64,000 bases of DNA, from contig NZ_JOFQ01000004.1 of the NCBI RefSeq assembly GCF_000718305.1, positions 124,001 to 188,000 of the forward strand. The letters are read 5' to 3'. Under the pieces are notes generated by a model that was not told the origin of the DNA, made no database searches, and saw only the letters and a list, made by a program, of their open reading frames with translations. Numbering within the stretch: position 1 is the stretch's first letter; every line of letters starts with the position of its first letter. Source of the stretch: Streptomyces niger. GTDB taxonomy: Bacteria; Actinomycetota; Actinomycetes; Streptomycetales; Streptomycetaceae. Shown piece by piece: positions 47,490-56,568 of the stretch. Made by a program: the position numbers and the translations under genes.

Positions 47490-48149
47490 ATGTCCGCGCT
47501 GAGCAGCATGGCGGCGGCCGTGCCCGCCGCGGGCGAGGCCCCCGGGCGTGGCGCAGGGGCGGGAGGTGACGGAGCGGAGCTCTTCGCGTGGGCGCGGGAG
47601 CTCGTCACGCCCGCGCTGCGCCGGGCGGTCGAGGACCTGCCCGCGCCGCAGCGGGAGATCGTCGGGTATCACCGCGGCTGGCACGGAGTGGCGGGGCCCG
47701 CCGCGCAGGGCGGTGGGAAGGCCGTACGCCCGGCCCTCGCCTTCCTGTCGGCGATGGCGGTCGACACGCCGCCCGGGAGCGTGGTCCCCGGAGTGGTCGC
47801 CGTCGAGCTGGTGCACGACTTCTCCCTCCTGCACGACGACGTCATCGACGCGGACCCGCTGCGTCGCCACCGGCCCGCCGTGTGGGCGCGGTACGGGAGC
47901 CCTGCGGCGGTGCTGACCGGCGACGCCCTGCTGGTCAGGGCGCTCGCCGTACTCGCCGCTGACGCTCGGCCGTACAGCGCGCCGGCCACCGGGGAACTGT
48001 CCCGCATGCTGGCGGACTTGCTGCGCGGCCAGAGCCAGGACGTGGCCTTCGAGAGCACCGCCCGGGTGCGCCCCGAGGAGTACTTGGAGATGGCCGCCGG
48101 GAAGACGGGGGCCCTGATGGCGTGCGCGTGCGCGCTGGGAGCGCTGCAC
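47490..48149 (+). pseudogene. Polyprenyl (isoprenyl) diphosphate synthase, 3' part missing
   Basis: The first ~220 residues of a trans-isoprenyl diphosphate synthase: GGGKAVRPALAFL (residues 74-86, IPP-binding Lys/Arg), HDFSLLHDDVIDADPLRRHR with the first Asp-rich motif DDVID (116-120), and MAAGKTGALMACACALGAL (201-219). The match stops at about residue 220, before the second Asp-rich motif, so the enzyme cannot be functional. The frame stays open to 48491 but that tail is only the antisense of the facing terpene synthase gene. ATG at 47490. In streptomycetes close relatives sit in terpene or encapsulin loci. Confidence 0.75.
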
Positions 48150-48476
48150 GCGGCCGGCCAGGGCGGCGAACGCGGCGGGCCGCGCGCTGAGCGGGCCCTT
48201 GTCGCACCGGCTGTCGTCGAAGGCGAAGCCCCAGTACACCCACAGCGACGTCCACAACAGTCGGTCGTCGGTGGCGGCATCGGGGGCGAACCGGGCGAAG
48301 AAGTCGGTGCTGCAGGTGGCAACGGTCCAGGCCCGCTCCTCGTCGGTCGCGCACATCGGGCTGCGCCGGATCCACTCCTTGGCCCGTTCGTCGACGAGGT
48401 GAGCACGCGGGTGCCGGGCCGACTCCAGGGGGCAGAAGTGTGGCGGGAGATCGATCTCGTTGACGGTCACTGCCAT
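48141..48476 (-). pseudogene. Class I terpene synthase, N-terminal fragment
   Basis: About 112 residues of a bacterial sesqui/diterpene cyclase: the start VNEIDLPPHFCPLESARHP, DEERAWTVATCSTDFFARF, then LLWTSLWVYWGFAFDDSRCD, where FDDSRCD is the metal-binding Asp-rich motif, and PAAFAALAGRVQR. Homology ends where the facing polyprenyl synthase fragment begins, so the NSE motif and the rest of the active site are gone. ATG at 48476 with AGAGG upstream. The overlap of the two fragments (48141-48149) marks the join. Confidence 0.72.
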
Positions 48477-48612
48477 GAACGGCACCTCTAGCCATGGACG
48501 ACGGCGGCTCGGACGCCCTCATCCTGCACGGGACCACGCGGGGCGATCGTGATCTACATGCATCTGCCAGGCATCCCCCTCTAACAGGGCAGGAGGCGCG
48601 TGATGTTGACGG

Positions 48613-49269
48613 TCAGCTGCCGGGCGTCTCTTCCACCGCACCGCTCCCCTTCGTGGCGCCGCCGTCCTCCGCCGAACCGTCTCCCCCCGAAGTCCCGGTC
48701 TCCCGCGCGCCTTCGTGGCCGGCGTCCTCGCCCGTCTGATTGTCGATCTGGGTGATGGCCCACTGGGCCCAGTCGCGGGACGCGGGGAGCATGTGCAGGC
48801 CGAAGCCTGCGGCGAGGTGCCCGAAGGCGAGCGGATCGGGCAGGACGCCGTCGTGCGGATCGAAGTTCGCGGACTCGACCAGCGCGGTCAGGGCATCGAG
48901 GTCCCGCTGGACCGCCGCCGCGTAGTCCGCGAGCACGCTGCGCGCCTCCTTCGGGTCGAGCGCGAAGAGGAGGAACAGCCGCAGCACGAATTCGTTGCGG
49001 ACCACGGGGGTGCGGGGCGGGTTCAGCAGCCAGTGCCGCAGGTCCGCACGGCCCGCCTCGGTGATCGCGTAGGTCTTGCGGCCACGCGCTCCCTCCTCGA
49101 CGACCTCGGCGAGTCCGTCGGCGGCCAGCCTGTTGAGCTCTTGGTAGACCTGGTTGTGCTTGGCATGCCAGGCGTAGCGGTCCAGGCTCCGCTCGAACCT
49201 CTTGGTCAGCTCGTACCCGCTGCCCGCCTCGTCGGCAAGCAGCCCCAGCAGTGCGTACCGCAGCGACAT
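48613..49269 (-). CDS. PadR family transcriptional regulator
   Basis: Winged-helix repressor of 218 aa of the PadR/Vir group. LRYALLGLLADEAGSGYELT, AKHNQVYQELNRLAADGLAE and ARGRKTYAITEAGRADLRHW are the classic PadR DNA-binding elements; the C-terminal half (NEFVLRLFLLFALDPKEARS) is the dimerisation domain. The last ~35 residues are a disordered Gly/Ser/Glu tail. ATG at 49269. It is divergent from a carotenoid oxygenase operon across a 143-bp gap containing a 63-bp imperfect palindrome, so it most likely represses both directions; PadR proteins usually respond to small aromatic or lipophilic ligands. Confidence 0.9.
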   Translation of the reverse strand: MSLRYALLGLLADEAGSGYELTKRFERSLDRYAWHAKHNQVYQELNRLAADGLAEVVEEGARGRKTYAITEAGRADLRHWLLNPPRTPVVRNEFVLRLFLLFALDPKEARSVLADYAAAVQRDLDALTALVESANFDPHDGVLPDPLAFGHLAAGFGLHMLPASRDWAQWAITQIDNQTGEDAGHEGARETGTSGGDGSAEDGGATKGSGAVEETPGS

Positions 49270-49310
49270 CGCTCTTCTCCGCCCTTCTTCTTGCCACCAC
49301 CGATACTAAC

Positions 49311-49373
49311 TCAACGACATGTAGAAGTTGACACGTGACGGCCAACGTGTCACTTTCTACCTGTCGAAGTTGA
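49311..49373. promoter_or_regulatory. 63-bp imperfect palindrome, PadR operator candidate
   Basis: The left arm TCAACGACATGTAGAAGTTG (continuing ACACGT to 49336) pairs with a right arm that reads TCAACTTCGACAGGTAGAAA (continuing GTGACACGTT) on the minus strand, 49373-49344. Only a 4-base insertion and a few mismatches break the symmetry over some 26 bp per arm, centred near 49340. It fills the divergent padR/carotenoid oxygenase promoter gap. Confidence 0.75.
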
Positions 49374-49412
49374 GCGCAGGCAGCGCCATCCGATGCCACA
49401 CGCCAGAAGGCG

Positions 49413-50972
49413 GTGACCACGGATGGCACGCGCACGGAGGGACTGCCCACGGGGATGGACGACGCGATGACCGACAGGACGACACGCATACCCGGCACTG
49501 CCGGACACGGCGCGGACAGCGCGCCCTCGGGCACCGAGCCCCGCCCACTTGCCCTGTCGGGCCACCTCGCACCCGTACCGACCGAGATCGACGCGTACGA
49601 CCTCCCGGTCAGCGGCACGCTGCCTCCGGAACTGCGCGGCCGCTACCTCCGTAACGGCCCGAACCCGCTGCCCGGTAGGGGAGGCGGCGCACACTGGTTC
49701 CTCGGGCACGGCATGCTGCACGGCATACGGATCGCGGACGGCCGCGCCAAGTGGTACCGGAACCGCTGGGTGCGCACCACCCGCCTCGCCGGCATCCCGT
49801 CCACCCGCCCCGACGGCACTCGCGACCTGGCGAACAACCCGGCCAACACGCACGTCATCGAGCACGGCGGCCGGCTGCTCGCCCTGTGTGAGAGCGGCCT
49901 GCCGCACCGGGTGACGCCCGACCTCGACACGCTCGGGCCGGAGGACTTCGGGGGCCGGCTGCACACCGCCATGACGGCGCACCCCAAGGAGGACCCGGTC
50001 ACCGGGGAGCTGCACTTCTTCGGATACGCGCCGACGCCGCCGTATGTCACGTACCACCGGATGTCGGCCTCCGGGGAGCTGGAGCACAGCCGCGTGGTCG
50101 ACGTTCCGGCGCCGACGATGATGCACGACTTCGCGATCACCGAGCGGTACGTGGTCTGGCTCGACCTGCCGGTCACCTTCGATGCCGCCTTGCGCGGCAC
50201 GGGCAGCATGCCGATGCGCTGGAACGACGCGTACGGCGCCCGGCTGGGCGTGATGGAGCGGGCCGGCGACGGACCGGTGCGGTGGTTCGACATCCAACCC
50301 TGCTACGTGTTCCACGTCGGCAACGCCCGGGAGGACACGGCGGGGCGGATCGTGCTGGACGCCGTCCGGTACGGCCGCGACACCTTCAACGGCCTGTGGG
50401 AGGCGATCGGCGGCGCGAGCGCCGGCCAGGCGGCTCCGGCCCCCGGGACGGCCCCGCCGGGCGTCTCCGGGGCGAGGGCCGCGGCTCCTGCCGCCCCGGG
50501 GCCGGTGCTGTACCGCTGGACGCTCGACCCGGCGGCCGGAGCCGTGAGTGAAGCGCCGCTGGACGATCTCCCGGTCGAGTTCCCGACGCTGCACGCCGGG
50601 CACGTGGGCCGCGCCCACCGGTACCTGTACCTGGTCTCGGACGCACCGAGCGGCGCGGTGGTGCGGTACGACGTGACCACCGGCGAGCGGCAGACGCACG
50701 ACGTCGGACCGGACCGGGCGGTCGGCGAGGCGGTGCTCGTACCGGCACAGGACGCGCACGCCGAGGACGAGGGCTGGCTCCTGTCGATCGTCACCGACCG
50801 CTCCGGAGCCGGCTCGGAGCTGCTCGTCCTGGACGCCACCGACGTCACCGCGGCCCCGGTCGCCACGGTCCGGCTGCCGCGTGCGGTCCCCGCGGGCTTC
50901 CACGGCTCGTGGATCGCCGACGGAGACGGCGGCGCGGACGCGGCCGCACTCGGGAACGAGACCGGGCGATGA
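49413..50972 (+). CDS. Carotenoid oxygenase (apocarotenoid/lignostilbene-type dioxygenase)
   Basis: Non-haem Fe(II) dioxygenase that splits a C=C bond of a carotenoid, apocarotenoid or stilbene (519 aa). The N-terminus PELRGRYLRNGPNPLPGRGG and HWFLGHGMLHGIRIADGRAK are strongly conserved. The four iron-binding histidines are visible in MTAHPKEDP, MMHDFAITE, YVFHVGNARED and PAGFHGSW (the last near the C-terminus). A 25-residue Ala/Pro insertion (SAGQAAPAPGTAPPG) lies in the second half. GTG at 49413 follows AGAAGGCG. It overlaps the next gene by ATGA. No carotenoid synthesis genes are in the window, so the substrate must come from elsewhere. Confidence 0.92.
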   Translation: MTTDGTRTEGLPTGMDDAMTDRTTRIPGTAGHGADSAPSGTEPRPLALSGHLAPVPTEIDAYDLPVSGTLPPELRGRYLRNGPNPLPGRGGGAHWFLGHGMLHGIRIADGRAKWYRNRWVRTTRLAGIPSTRPDGTRDLANNPANTHVIEHGGRLLALCESGLPHRVTPDLDTLGPEDFGGRLHTAMTAHPKEDPVTGELHFFGYAPTPPYVTYHRMSASGELEHSRVVDVPAPTMMHDFAITERYVVWLDLPVTFDAALRGTGSMPMRWNDAYGARLGVMERAGDGPVRWFDIQPCYVFHVGNAREDTAGRIVLDAVRYGRDTFNGLWEAIGGASAGQAAPAPGTAPPGVSGARAAAPAAPGPVLYRWTLDPAAGAVSEAPLDDLPVEFPTLHAGHVGRAHRYLYLVSDAPSGAVVRYDVTTGERQTHDVGPDRAVGEAVLVPAQDAHAEDEGWLLSIVTDRSGAGSELLVLDATDVTAAPVATVRLPRAVPAGFHGSWIADGDGGADAAALGNETGR

Positions 50973-51793
50973 ACGCATCCCTCTACAACGACAAGCAGCA
51001 AGGAGTCGGAACCGTGCACACGGGGGCGAGGATCATGGAGCCGAACACGGCAGCGGAACGGCCTGAGGGGCCCGGCGAACAGCCGGTCACGGGCGCAGCG
51101 GAAGTCACCGCCACGGGGGCGGCGACGAGTGCGCACACGGAGGAGACCGCAACCGCCGCACGTGGGGGCGAGCGGTGGTGGAACGGCCTCGGGGAGATGT
51201 TCTCGACGCTCTTCTGGGACATCGGCCTGTCGATCGCCGTCTACTACGTCCTGCGGGCGTGCGGCGTGGACGTGTACCCCTCGATGCTCGGCGCCACGGT
51301 CGCCGCCGCGCTCCGCGTGGTCTACGTGGCGGTCCTCCCCCGCCGCTTCGATGTCTTCGCGGCGTTCATGCTCTCCGTGTGGGGCGTCGGCCTGCTGCTG
51401 TCCTTCGTGAGCGGCGACGCGCGGTTCGTCCTGGCCAAGGACTCGGTGCCGACGGGCCTGGCCGGTCTGATCTTCCTGGGTACGGCGGTCGCCGGGCGGC
51501 CGATGATCTACGCGGTCGTACGGCGCACCCAGGGACGCACGCCGCGCGCGCTCGCCGAGTTGGAACAGCGCTGGGCCACCGAACCGGCGTTCCGGCGCAC
51601 GCTCACGGTCATGACCTGCGTATGGGGCGTCGGCATGCTGGCCGAGGCCGTCGTCAGGCTCCCGATGATCTACCTGCTTCCCGTCGATGCCGCCACCGGC
51701 CTCTCGGGCCTGATGCAGCTGGCGACCTTCGGTCTGCTGACCGTCTACACGGTGGTGCACCGTAAGTGGGCCACCCGCCACCTGCGGCGCTGA
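50969..51793 (+). CDS. VC0807 family membrane protein coupled to the carotenoid oxygenase
   Basis: Membrane protein with about six helices; the core FWDIGLSIAVYYVLRACGVD, YVAVLPRRFDVFAAFMLSVW, DSVPTGLAGLIFLGTAVAGR, PMIYAVVRRTQGR and WGVGMLAEAVVRLPMIYLLP resembles the VC0807/DUF3159-like family, whose function is unknown. ATG at 50969 overlaps the oxygenase stop as ATGA; GTG at 51014 with AAGGAG upstream is an alternative start that removes a poorly conserved leader. Tight coupling to the oxygenase and the shared PadR-type operator imply a joint role, perhaps substrate or product handling in the membrane. Confidence 0.7.
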   Translation: MNASLYNDKQQGVGTVHTGARIMEPNTAAERPEGPGEQPVTGAAEVTATGAATSAHTEETATAARGGERWWNGLGEMFSTLFWDIGLSIAVYYVLRACGVDVYPSMLGATVAAALRVVYVAVLPRRFDVFAAFMLSVWGVGLLLSFVSGDARFVLAKDSVPTGLAGLIFLGTAVAGRPMIYAVVRRTQGRTPRALAELEQRWATEPAFRRTLTVMTCVWGVGMLAEAVVRLPMIYLLPVDAATGLSGLMQLATFGLLTVYTVVHRKWATRHLRR

Positions 51794-51808
51794 CGCCGCG
51801 GGGCACAC

Positions 51809-51851
51809 GGGGCGGCGGGGTACGGCGCGGGGGGCCGTACCGCGCCGCCCC
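51809..51851 (+). terminator. 18-bp stem terminator of the carotenoid oxygenase operon
   Basis: GGGGCGGCGGGGTACGGC pairs with GCCGTACCGCGCCGCCCC with one mismatch around a seven-base loop, 15 bases after the operon end. Confidence 0.85.
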
Positions 51852-52116
51852 ACGTGCATGCGGCACGGGTGGCGCCGCAGGGACGCCCGACGCAGAATCC
51901 GGGTGCGCGCCGAAGGGCGGCGGGACCGTCACGACGACCGTGACGGGGACGGTATCGCGTGCGAGCCGTACGAAAGCTCTCCGTGACCGGACGCTCGCGC
52001 ACCACGGCTCCGCGGCGAGCCCCGACGGGGTCCGGTTATGACCTCGCTCACGAGGCCTTGGCCAACACCCGGCTGGGTCGGCGGTAGTTATCCACAGGCT
52101 CAGCGGCGAGGTGGCC

Positions 52117-54408
52117 ATGGCTCGTAAGCTGCCAGACATGAACGACGTGGACGGTGGGCTGGACGAGGCTCCGGGCGGCGTAGGCGCAGGCGCCGGCCCG
52201 AGCACAGGCGAGCATGCGCGGACCGGCGGGGCACCGGGCGGTGAGGCGCAGGAGGTCCTGCACCGGGTCTTCGGCTACGACGCGTTCCGCGGCAGCCAGC
52301 AGGAGATCGTCGAGCACGTCATCGGCGGCGGCGACGCCGTCGTGCTCATGCCGACCGGCGGCGGCAAGTCGCTCTGCTACCAGATCCCCTCGCTCGTGCG
52401 CCCCGGCACGGGCGTCGTCGTCTCCCCCCTGATCGCGCTGATGCAGGACCAGGTCGACGCGCTGCGGGCGGTCGGCGTCCGCGCGGGCTTCCTCAATTCC
52501 ACCCAGGACCTGGAGGAGCGCCGCCTGGTGGAGGCGGAGTTCCTCGCCGGCGAGCTGGACCTCCTCTACCTCGCGCCGGAGCGGCTGCGCGTGGAGCAGA
52601 CCCTCGGCCTGCTGGACCGCGGCAAGATCTCCCTCTTCGCCATCGACGAGGCGCACTGCGTCGCCCAGTGGGGCCACGACTTCCGCCCCGACTACCTCGC
52701 GCTGTCGATGCTGCACGAGCGCTGGCCCGAGGTGCCGCGGATCGCGCTCACCGCCACGGCCACCGAGGCCACCCACACCGAGATCACCTCGCGGCTGCAC
52801 ATGGAGCAGGCGCGGCACTTCGTGGCCAGCTTCGACCGGCCCAACATCCAGTACCGCATCGCGGCCAAGAGTGAACCGAAGAGGCAGCTGCTGGAGCTGT
52901 TGCGCACGGAGCACGCCGGGGACGCCGGCATCGTGTACTGCCTCTCCCGCGCCTCGGTGGAGAAGACCGCCCAGTTCCTGGTGCAGAACGGCATCGACGC
53001 GGTGCCGTACCACGCCGGGCTGGACGCGCAGGTCCGCGCGCGCCACCAGTCGCGCTTCCTCCGCGAGGACGGCCTCGTGGTCGTCGCCACCATCGCGTTC
53101 GGCATGGGCATCGACAAGCCGGACGTGCGTTTCGTGGCACACCTGGACCTGCCCAAGTCGGTGGAGGGGTACTACCAGGAGACCGGCCGCGCCGGGCGGG
53201 ACGGCCTGCCGTCCACCGCCTGGCTGGCGTACGGGCTGCAGGACGTCGTCCAGCAGCGGAAGATGATCGACGGCTCGGAGGGCGACGAGGCGCACCGGCG
53301 TAGGTTGGCCGCGCACCTCGACGCGATGCTCGCGCTGTGCGAGACGGTGGAGTGCCGGCGGGTACGGCTGCTCGCCTACTTCGGCCAGGAGAGCACGCCG
53401 TGCGGCAACTGCGACACCTGCCTGGCGCCGCCGCAGTCGTGGGACGGCACGGTGCCGGCCCAGAAGCTGCTCTCCACGGTCGTCCGGTTGCAGCGCGAGC
53501 GCGGGCAGAAGTTCGGCACGGGGCAGATCGTCGACATCCTGATGGGCCGGAAGACCGCCAAGGTCATTCAGTTCGACCACGACGCGCTGAGCGTGTTCGG
53601 GATCGGCGCGGACCTGCGGGAGGCGGACTGGCGGGGCGTCGTACGGCAGTTGCTGGCGCAGCGACTGCTGGCGGTCGAGGGCGACTACGGCACGCTGGTG
53701 CTGACCGAGGCGAGCGGCGAGGTGCTGCGCGGCGGGCGCCAGGTCCTCATGCGGCGGGAGCCGGAGAAGCCCGCGCGCGCGGCCAGGGCGAAGGCCGCGA
53801 AGGGCAAGCGCGCGCCGGTGGACCTGCCGGCGGAGGCGATGCCGGTCTTCGAGGCGCTGCGGGCCTGGCGCGGGCAGACCGCGAAGGAACAGGGCGTCCC
53901 GGCGTACGTGATCTTCCACGACGCCACACTGCGCGAGATCGCCACCGCCCGGCCGGCCGGCATCGCCGAGCTGGGCGCGGTCAACGGCGTCGGCGAGAAC
54001 AAGCTCGCCAAGTACGGCGAGGCCATCCTGGAGGTACTGGCCGACGGGCCGAGCGCCGCGGAGGCGAGCACCGAGGGGGCGAGCACCAAGGGGGCGAGCA
54101 CCGGAAGGGCGAGCGCCGAGACGGCCAGCGCCGAGGGACCCGCCGGCAACGGCCGGGCGGTCGGTAACCGGACGGGCGGTACCCAGGCGGGCGGTAGCCA
54201 GGCGAGCGGTAGCCGGACGAACAGTGGACGGACGGACGGTGGACGGACGGACGGTGGACGGCCGGGCAGCGGCTCGGGGGCAGCCGCCTCCGGCAGGGCT
54301 GCCACGGGCGCCGCCGGTCGGCCCGCCGCTCCGGAGCCCGACGCCGACTGGGACTGGGACATGGAGGAGCCGCCGGCGGAGGAGGACCGGGAGGGCGCCT
54401 ATGGGTGA
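52117..54408 (+). CDS. recQ: ATP-dependent DNA helicase RecQ
   Basis: 3'-5' helicase for replication-fork repair and recombination (763 aa). Motif 0 is [12 protein letters not shown]; motif [13 protein letters not shown]; motif II IDEAHC; then ALTATAT, and motif [16 protein letters not shown]. The RQC zinc site follows ([23 protein letters not shown]), and an HRDC domain lies near 580-650 ([19 protein letters not shown]). The C-terminal ~115 residues are disordered with AST and SGRTDGG repeats, ending in an acidic [14 protein letters not shown] tail that could bind SSB or the polymerase. ATG at 52117 has GAGG five bases upstream; GTG at 52111 is possible. Confidence 0.94.
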   Translation: MARKLPDMNDVDGGLDEAPGGVGAGAGPSTGEHARTGGAPGGEAQEVLHRVFGYDAFRGSQQEIVEHVIGGGDAVVLMPTGGGKSLCYQIPSLVRPGTGVVVSPLIALMQDQVDALRAVGVRAGFLNSTQDLEERRLVEAEFLAGELDLLYLAPERLRVEQTLGLLDRGKISLFAIDEAHCVAQWGHDFRPDYLALSMLHERWPEVPRIALTATATEATHTEITSRLHMEQARHFVASFDRPNIQYRIAAKSEPKRQLLELLRTEHAGDAGIVYCLSRASVEKTAQFLVQNGIDAVPYHAGLDAQVRARHQSRFLREDGLVVVATIAFGMGIDKPDVRFVAHLDLPKSVEGYYQETGRAGRDGLPSTAWLAYGLQDVVQQRKMIDGSEGDEAHRRRLAAHLDAMLALCETVECRRVRLLAYFGQESTPCGNCDTCLAPPQSWDGTVPAQKLLSTVVRLQRERGQKFGTGQIVDILMGRKTAKVIQFDHDALSVFGIGADLREADWRGVVRQLLAQRLLAVEGDYGTLVLTEASGEVLRGGRQVLMRREPEKPARAARAKAAKGKRAPVDLPAEAMPVFEALRAWRGQTAKEQGVPAYVIFHDATLREIATARPAGIAELGAVNGVGENKLAKYGEAILEVLADGPSAAEASTEGASTKGASTGRASAETASAEGPAGNGRAVGNRTGGTQAGGSQASGSRTNSGRTDGGRTDGGRPGSGSGAAASGRAATGAAGRPAAPEPDADWDWDMEEPPAEEDREGAYG

Positions 54409-54548
54409 GCCGCTCGCGTAGGGACGGCGCCAGGAGGGGCCGCCTTGCGCCGGGTGGCGCTGGGCTCCGCGGTAACGCGCTGAGCTGCTTCGGAGCATCG
54501 CGTCGGCTCCGGGGATTGCGCTGAGCTTCCGGGGGGCGGGCGTGAGCG

Positions 54549-56282
54549 TCAGTCGTTGCAGTGGCCCGGGCGGGCATAGACGGAGACGCGGGCGCCGGTG
54601 ACGTCCCGGACGGCGCAGCGCTCGAAGGAGTCGCGGAGGACCGTGCGCTTGGCAGCCTCCCGAGAGGTCTCGTCCTCCGGTTCGCCATGGGGGTCGCCGA
54701 GCACCACGATGCGCTCAGCAGCGTACATCCGGGCTTCGATGCGGTCGGCGGACACCTCCGTGCCGTACAGCGTGCCGGAGGACGCCGGGGACCGGGACAG
54801 TGCCAGGTCGGTCAGGCCGCGGAACTGCTCCGGCTCGGACAGCGTCCACACCCGCCGCCTGGCCGGCGTGAAGAGCAGCCCGTCGCCGGGCTCCGCCAGG
54901 TCCCGCACGGCCTGGACGACGGCGGTGGCGTCGTCCTTGCGGCTCTCCGGGCCGCGCAGGTGGACGGACAGGGGCAGCAGTCCGACCAGTACGGCCGCCA
55001 GCGCCCATGCCGTCCGCCGGCGCACGCGTACCGCCCGAGGGTCGCCCGGGCCGTCGCCCGTCAGCGGCCGGAACACCCGGTCCAGGGCGGCGCCCGCCAG
55101 GAGGGCGAAGCCGACGACGTAGTAGAGGACGTAGCGGTCGACGTACACCGGCTTGAGCTGCGAGAGCAGCATCAGGGTGACCTGCGGGGCGATCAGCAGC
55201 GGGAGGGCTAGCGGCCGCATCCCCACCGGGTCCTGGGGCGGTACCGGTACGCGGACCGACACCGCTTCGCGGGCCGGTGTCGGTAGGCGGGCCGGTACCG
55301 GTACCCGGGCCCGTGCCGGTACGCGGGCACAGAGCACACCCACGACGGCCAGCAGCGCGAAGGTCGCCAGCTGCACGGGGTCGGGCCACAGGATCCAGCT
55401 GAGCTGGGCCGACTGCCCCGCGCTGAACAGGGCCTGCGGTGCGAGCCCGACGACCACCACGACGGCGGCGACGAGCCAGGTACGGCGGACCGCGCCGCGC
55501 ACGGCGCTCGGTACGCCCGCCAGTACGACCGTCACGGCGTGTGCCGTCAGCACCAGCACCGCGAACTCGTGCAGCAGGCAGGCGACCAGCGTCACCAGCG
55601 CGTACCCCGCCCACCGGCGCCGCGCGGCCCCGGGCACGCGGAACAACCCCAACCACGAGACCGCCGCAGACCCCACCTCGGATCCCACGGCGAACTTCGC
55701 CGCAGACCCCACCTCGGGCCCCACAGCGGACTTCGCCACAGGCCCCGCCTCGGGCCCCGGCGGGGATGCCGGCCCGGCCTCCAGCGCAGCGCTCGCGTCG
55801 AGCGCGCGGACGAGGAGGTACGTGGACCACGTGACCAGCGCGCAGACGAGCGCGTACGACCGGCCCTCCTGCGCGTACTCCTGGACCGGTGGCAGGAGCG
55901 GGAAGATCAGGCCCGCCGCGATCCCCGCGCGCCGCCCGGCCACCCGCGTCCCCAGGAGCGCAACCCCGGCCGCCGCCGCCGTCATCGCCAGCGCGGACGG
56001 CAGCCGCAGGGTCGTCACGCCGCCGCCGACCACGGCGAACAGGCCGTGCATGAAGAGGTAGTAGAGGCCGTGTACGGCATCGACGTGCTGCAGCGTGTGC
56101 CACAGGTCGGGGAGGCTGCGGTGGGCCATGTCGTACGTGACGACCTCGTCGCGCCAGATGCTGCCGCCGCGGCGGATGCCCCACAGCCCCAGCACGAGCG
56201 CCAACGCGCACGGAGCCGCCACGATCCGCACCCAGGGCGCCACTCCGGCACGCGGGAGGTCCGCAGCCGGTCGGACGTTCAA
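54549..56282 (-). CDS. GT39-family membrane glycosyltransferase
   Basis: Polytopic glycosyltransferase (577 aa) of the PMT/ArnT-like GT-C fold that uses polyprenyl-phosphate sugars on the outer membrane face. About eleven helices; the catalytic first loop is SIWRDEVVTYDMAHRS with the conserved DE, and VHGLYYLFMH follows. Two low-complexity insertions look recent: residues ~180-215 are a 12-aa repeat (GPEVGSAAKFAV type, 36-bp DNA repeat), and ~345-375 hold VPxPAR/VPVP repeats. The first in-frame start is TTG at 56282 with weak ribosome site; a GTG slightly downstream is possible. The acceptor is unknown. Confidence 0.8.
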   Translation of the reverse strand: MNVRPAADLPRAGVAPWVRIVAAPCALALVLGLWGIRRGGSIWRDEVVTYDMAHRSLPDLWHTLQHVDAVHGLYYLFMHGLFAVVGGGVTTLRLPSALAMTAAAAGVALLGTRVAGRRAGIAAGLIFPLLPPVQEYAQEGRSYALVCALVTWSTYLLVRALDASAALEAGPASPPGPEAGPVAKSAVGPEVGSAAKFAVGSEVGSAAVSWLGLFRVPGAARRRWAGYALVTLVACLLHEFAVLVLTAHAVTVVLAGVPSAVRGAVRRTWLVAAVVVVVGLAPQALFSAGQSAQLSWILWPDPVQLATFALLAVVGVLCARVPARARVPVPARLPTPAREAVSVRVPVPPQDPVGMRPLALPLLIAPQVTLMLLSQLKPVYVDRYVLYYVVGFALLAGAALDRVFRPLTGDGPGDPRAVRVRRRTAWALAAVLVGLLPLSVHLRGPESRKDDATAVVQAVRDLAEPGDGLLFTPARRRVWTLSEPEQFRGLTDLALSRSPASSGTLYGTEVSADRIEARMYAAERIVVLGDPHGEPEDETSREAAKRTVLRDSFERCAVRDVTGARVSVYARPGHCND

Positions 56283-56513
56283 CGCGGTACCGATGACGGA
56301 CTCCTGAGCACGGGGAGCGGGGGGACGGGAGGGGACGGGGGTGAGGAACGGGGAATGGGGAATGGGGGACGGGGACTGAGGGGGCGGGGAACGGGTTACC
56401 GGGACTCGCGTCCGGGCCAGCGCTGGGACAACCGTCGGGCCCGGTGGCGCCGCTTCACATTACCGGCCGCCGTACCGGGACGAATCGCCTGTTCCGCGAA
56501 CGTACCCGAACGC

Positions 56514-56552
56514 GGGAGGGGCCGCCCGCACCTGGTGCGAGCGGCCCCTCCC
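56514..56552 (-). terminator. Terminator of the D-Ala-D-Ala carboxypeptidase gene
   Basis: GGGAGGGGCCGC-cGCACC pairs with GGTGCGaGCGGCCCCTCCC (one bulge per arm), 17 bases after the stop codon on the minus strand. Confidence 0.85.
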
Positions 56553-56568
56553 GGCCGGTTCCGACCCG

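Noticed and set aside
47373..48491. A 372-aa full-length polyprenyl synthase
   Set aside because: Homology ends near 48149; the remaining frame is the antisense of a terpene synthase N-terminus and lacks the second Asp-rich motif.
52089..52097. TTATCCACA, a perfect DnaA-box match (with another at 18251-18259)
   Set aside because: Single isolated boxes; no cluster, no dnaA or dnaN nearby, so not an origin.
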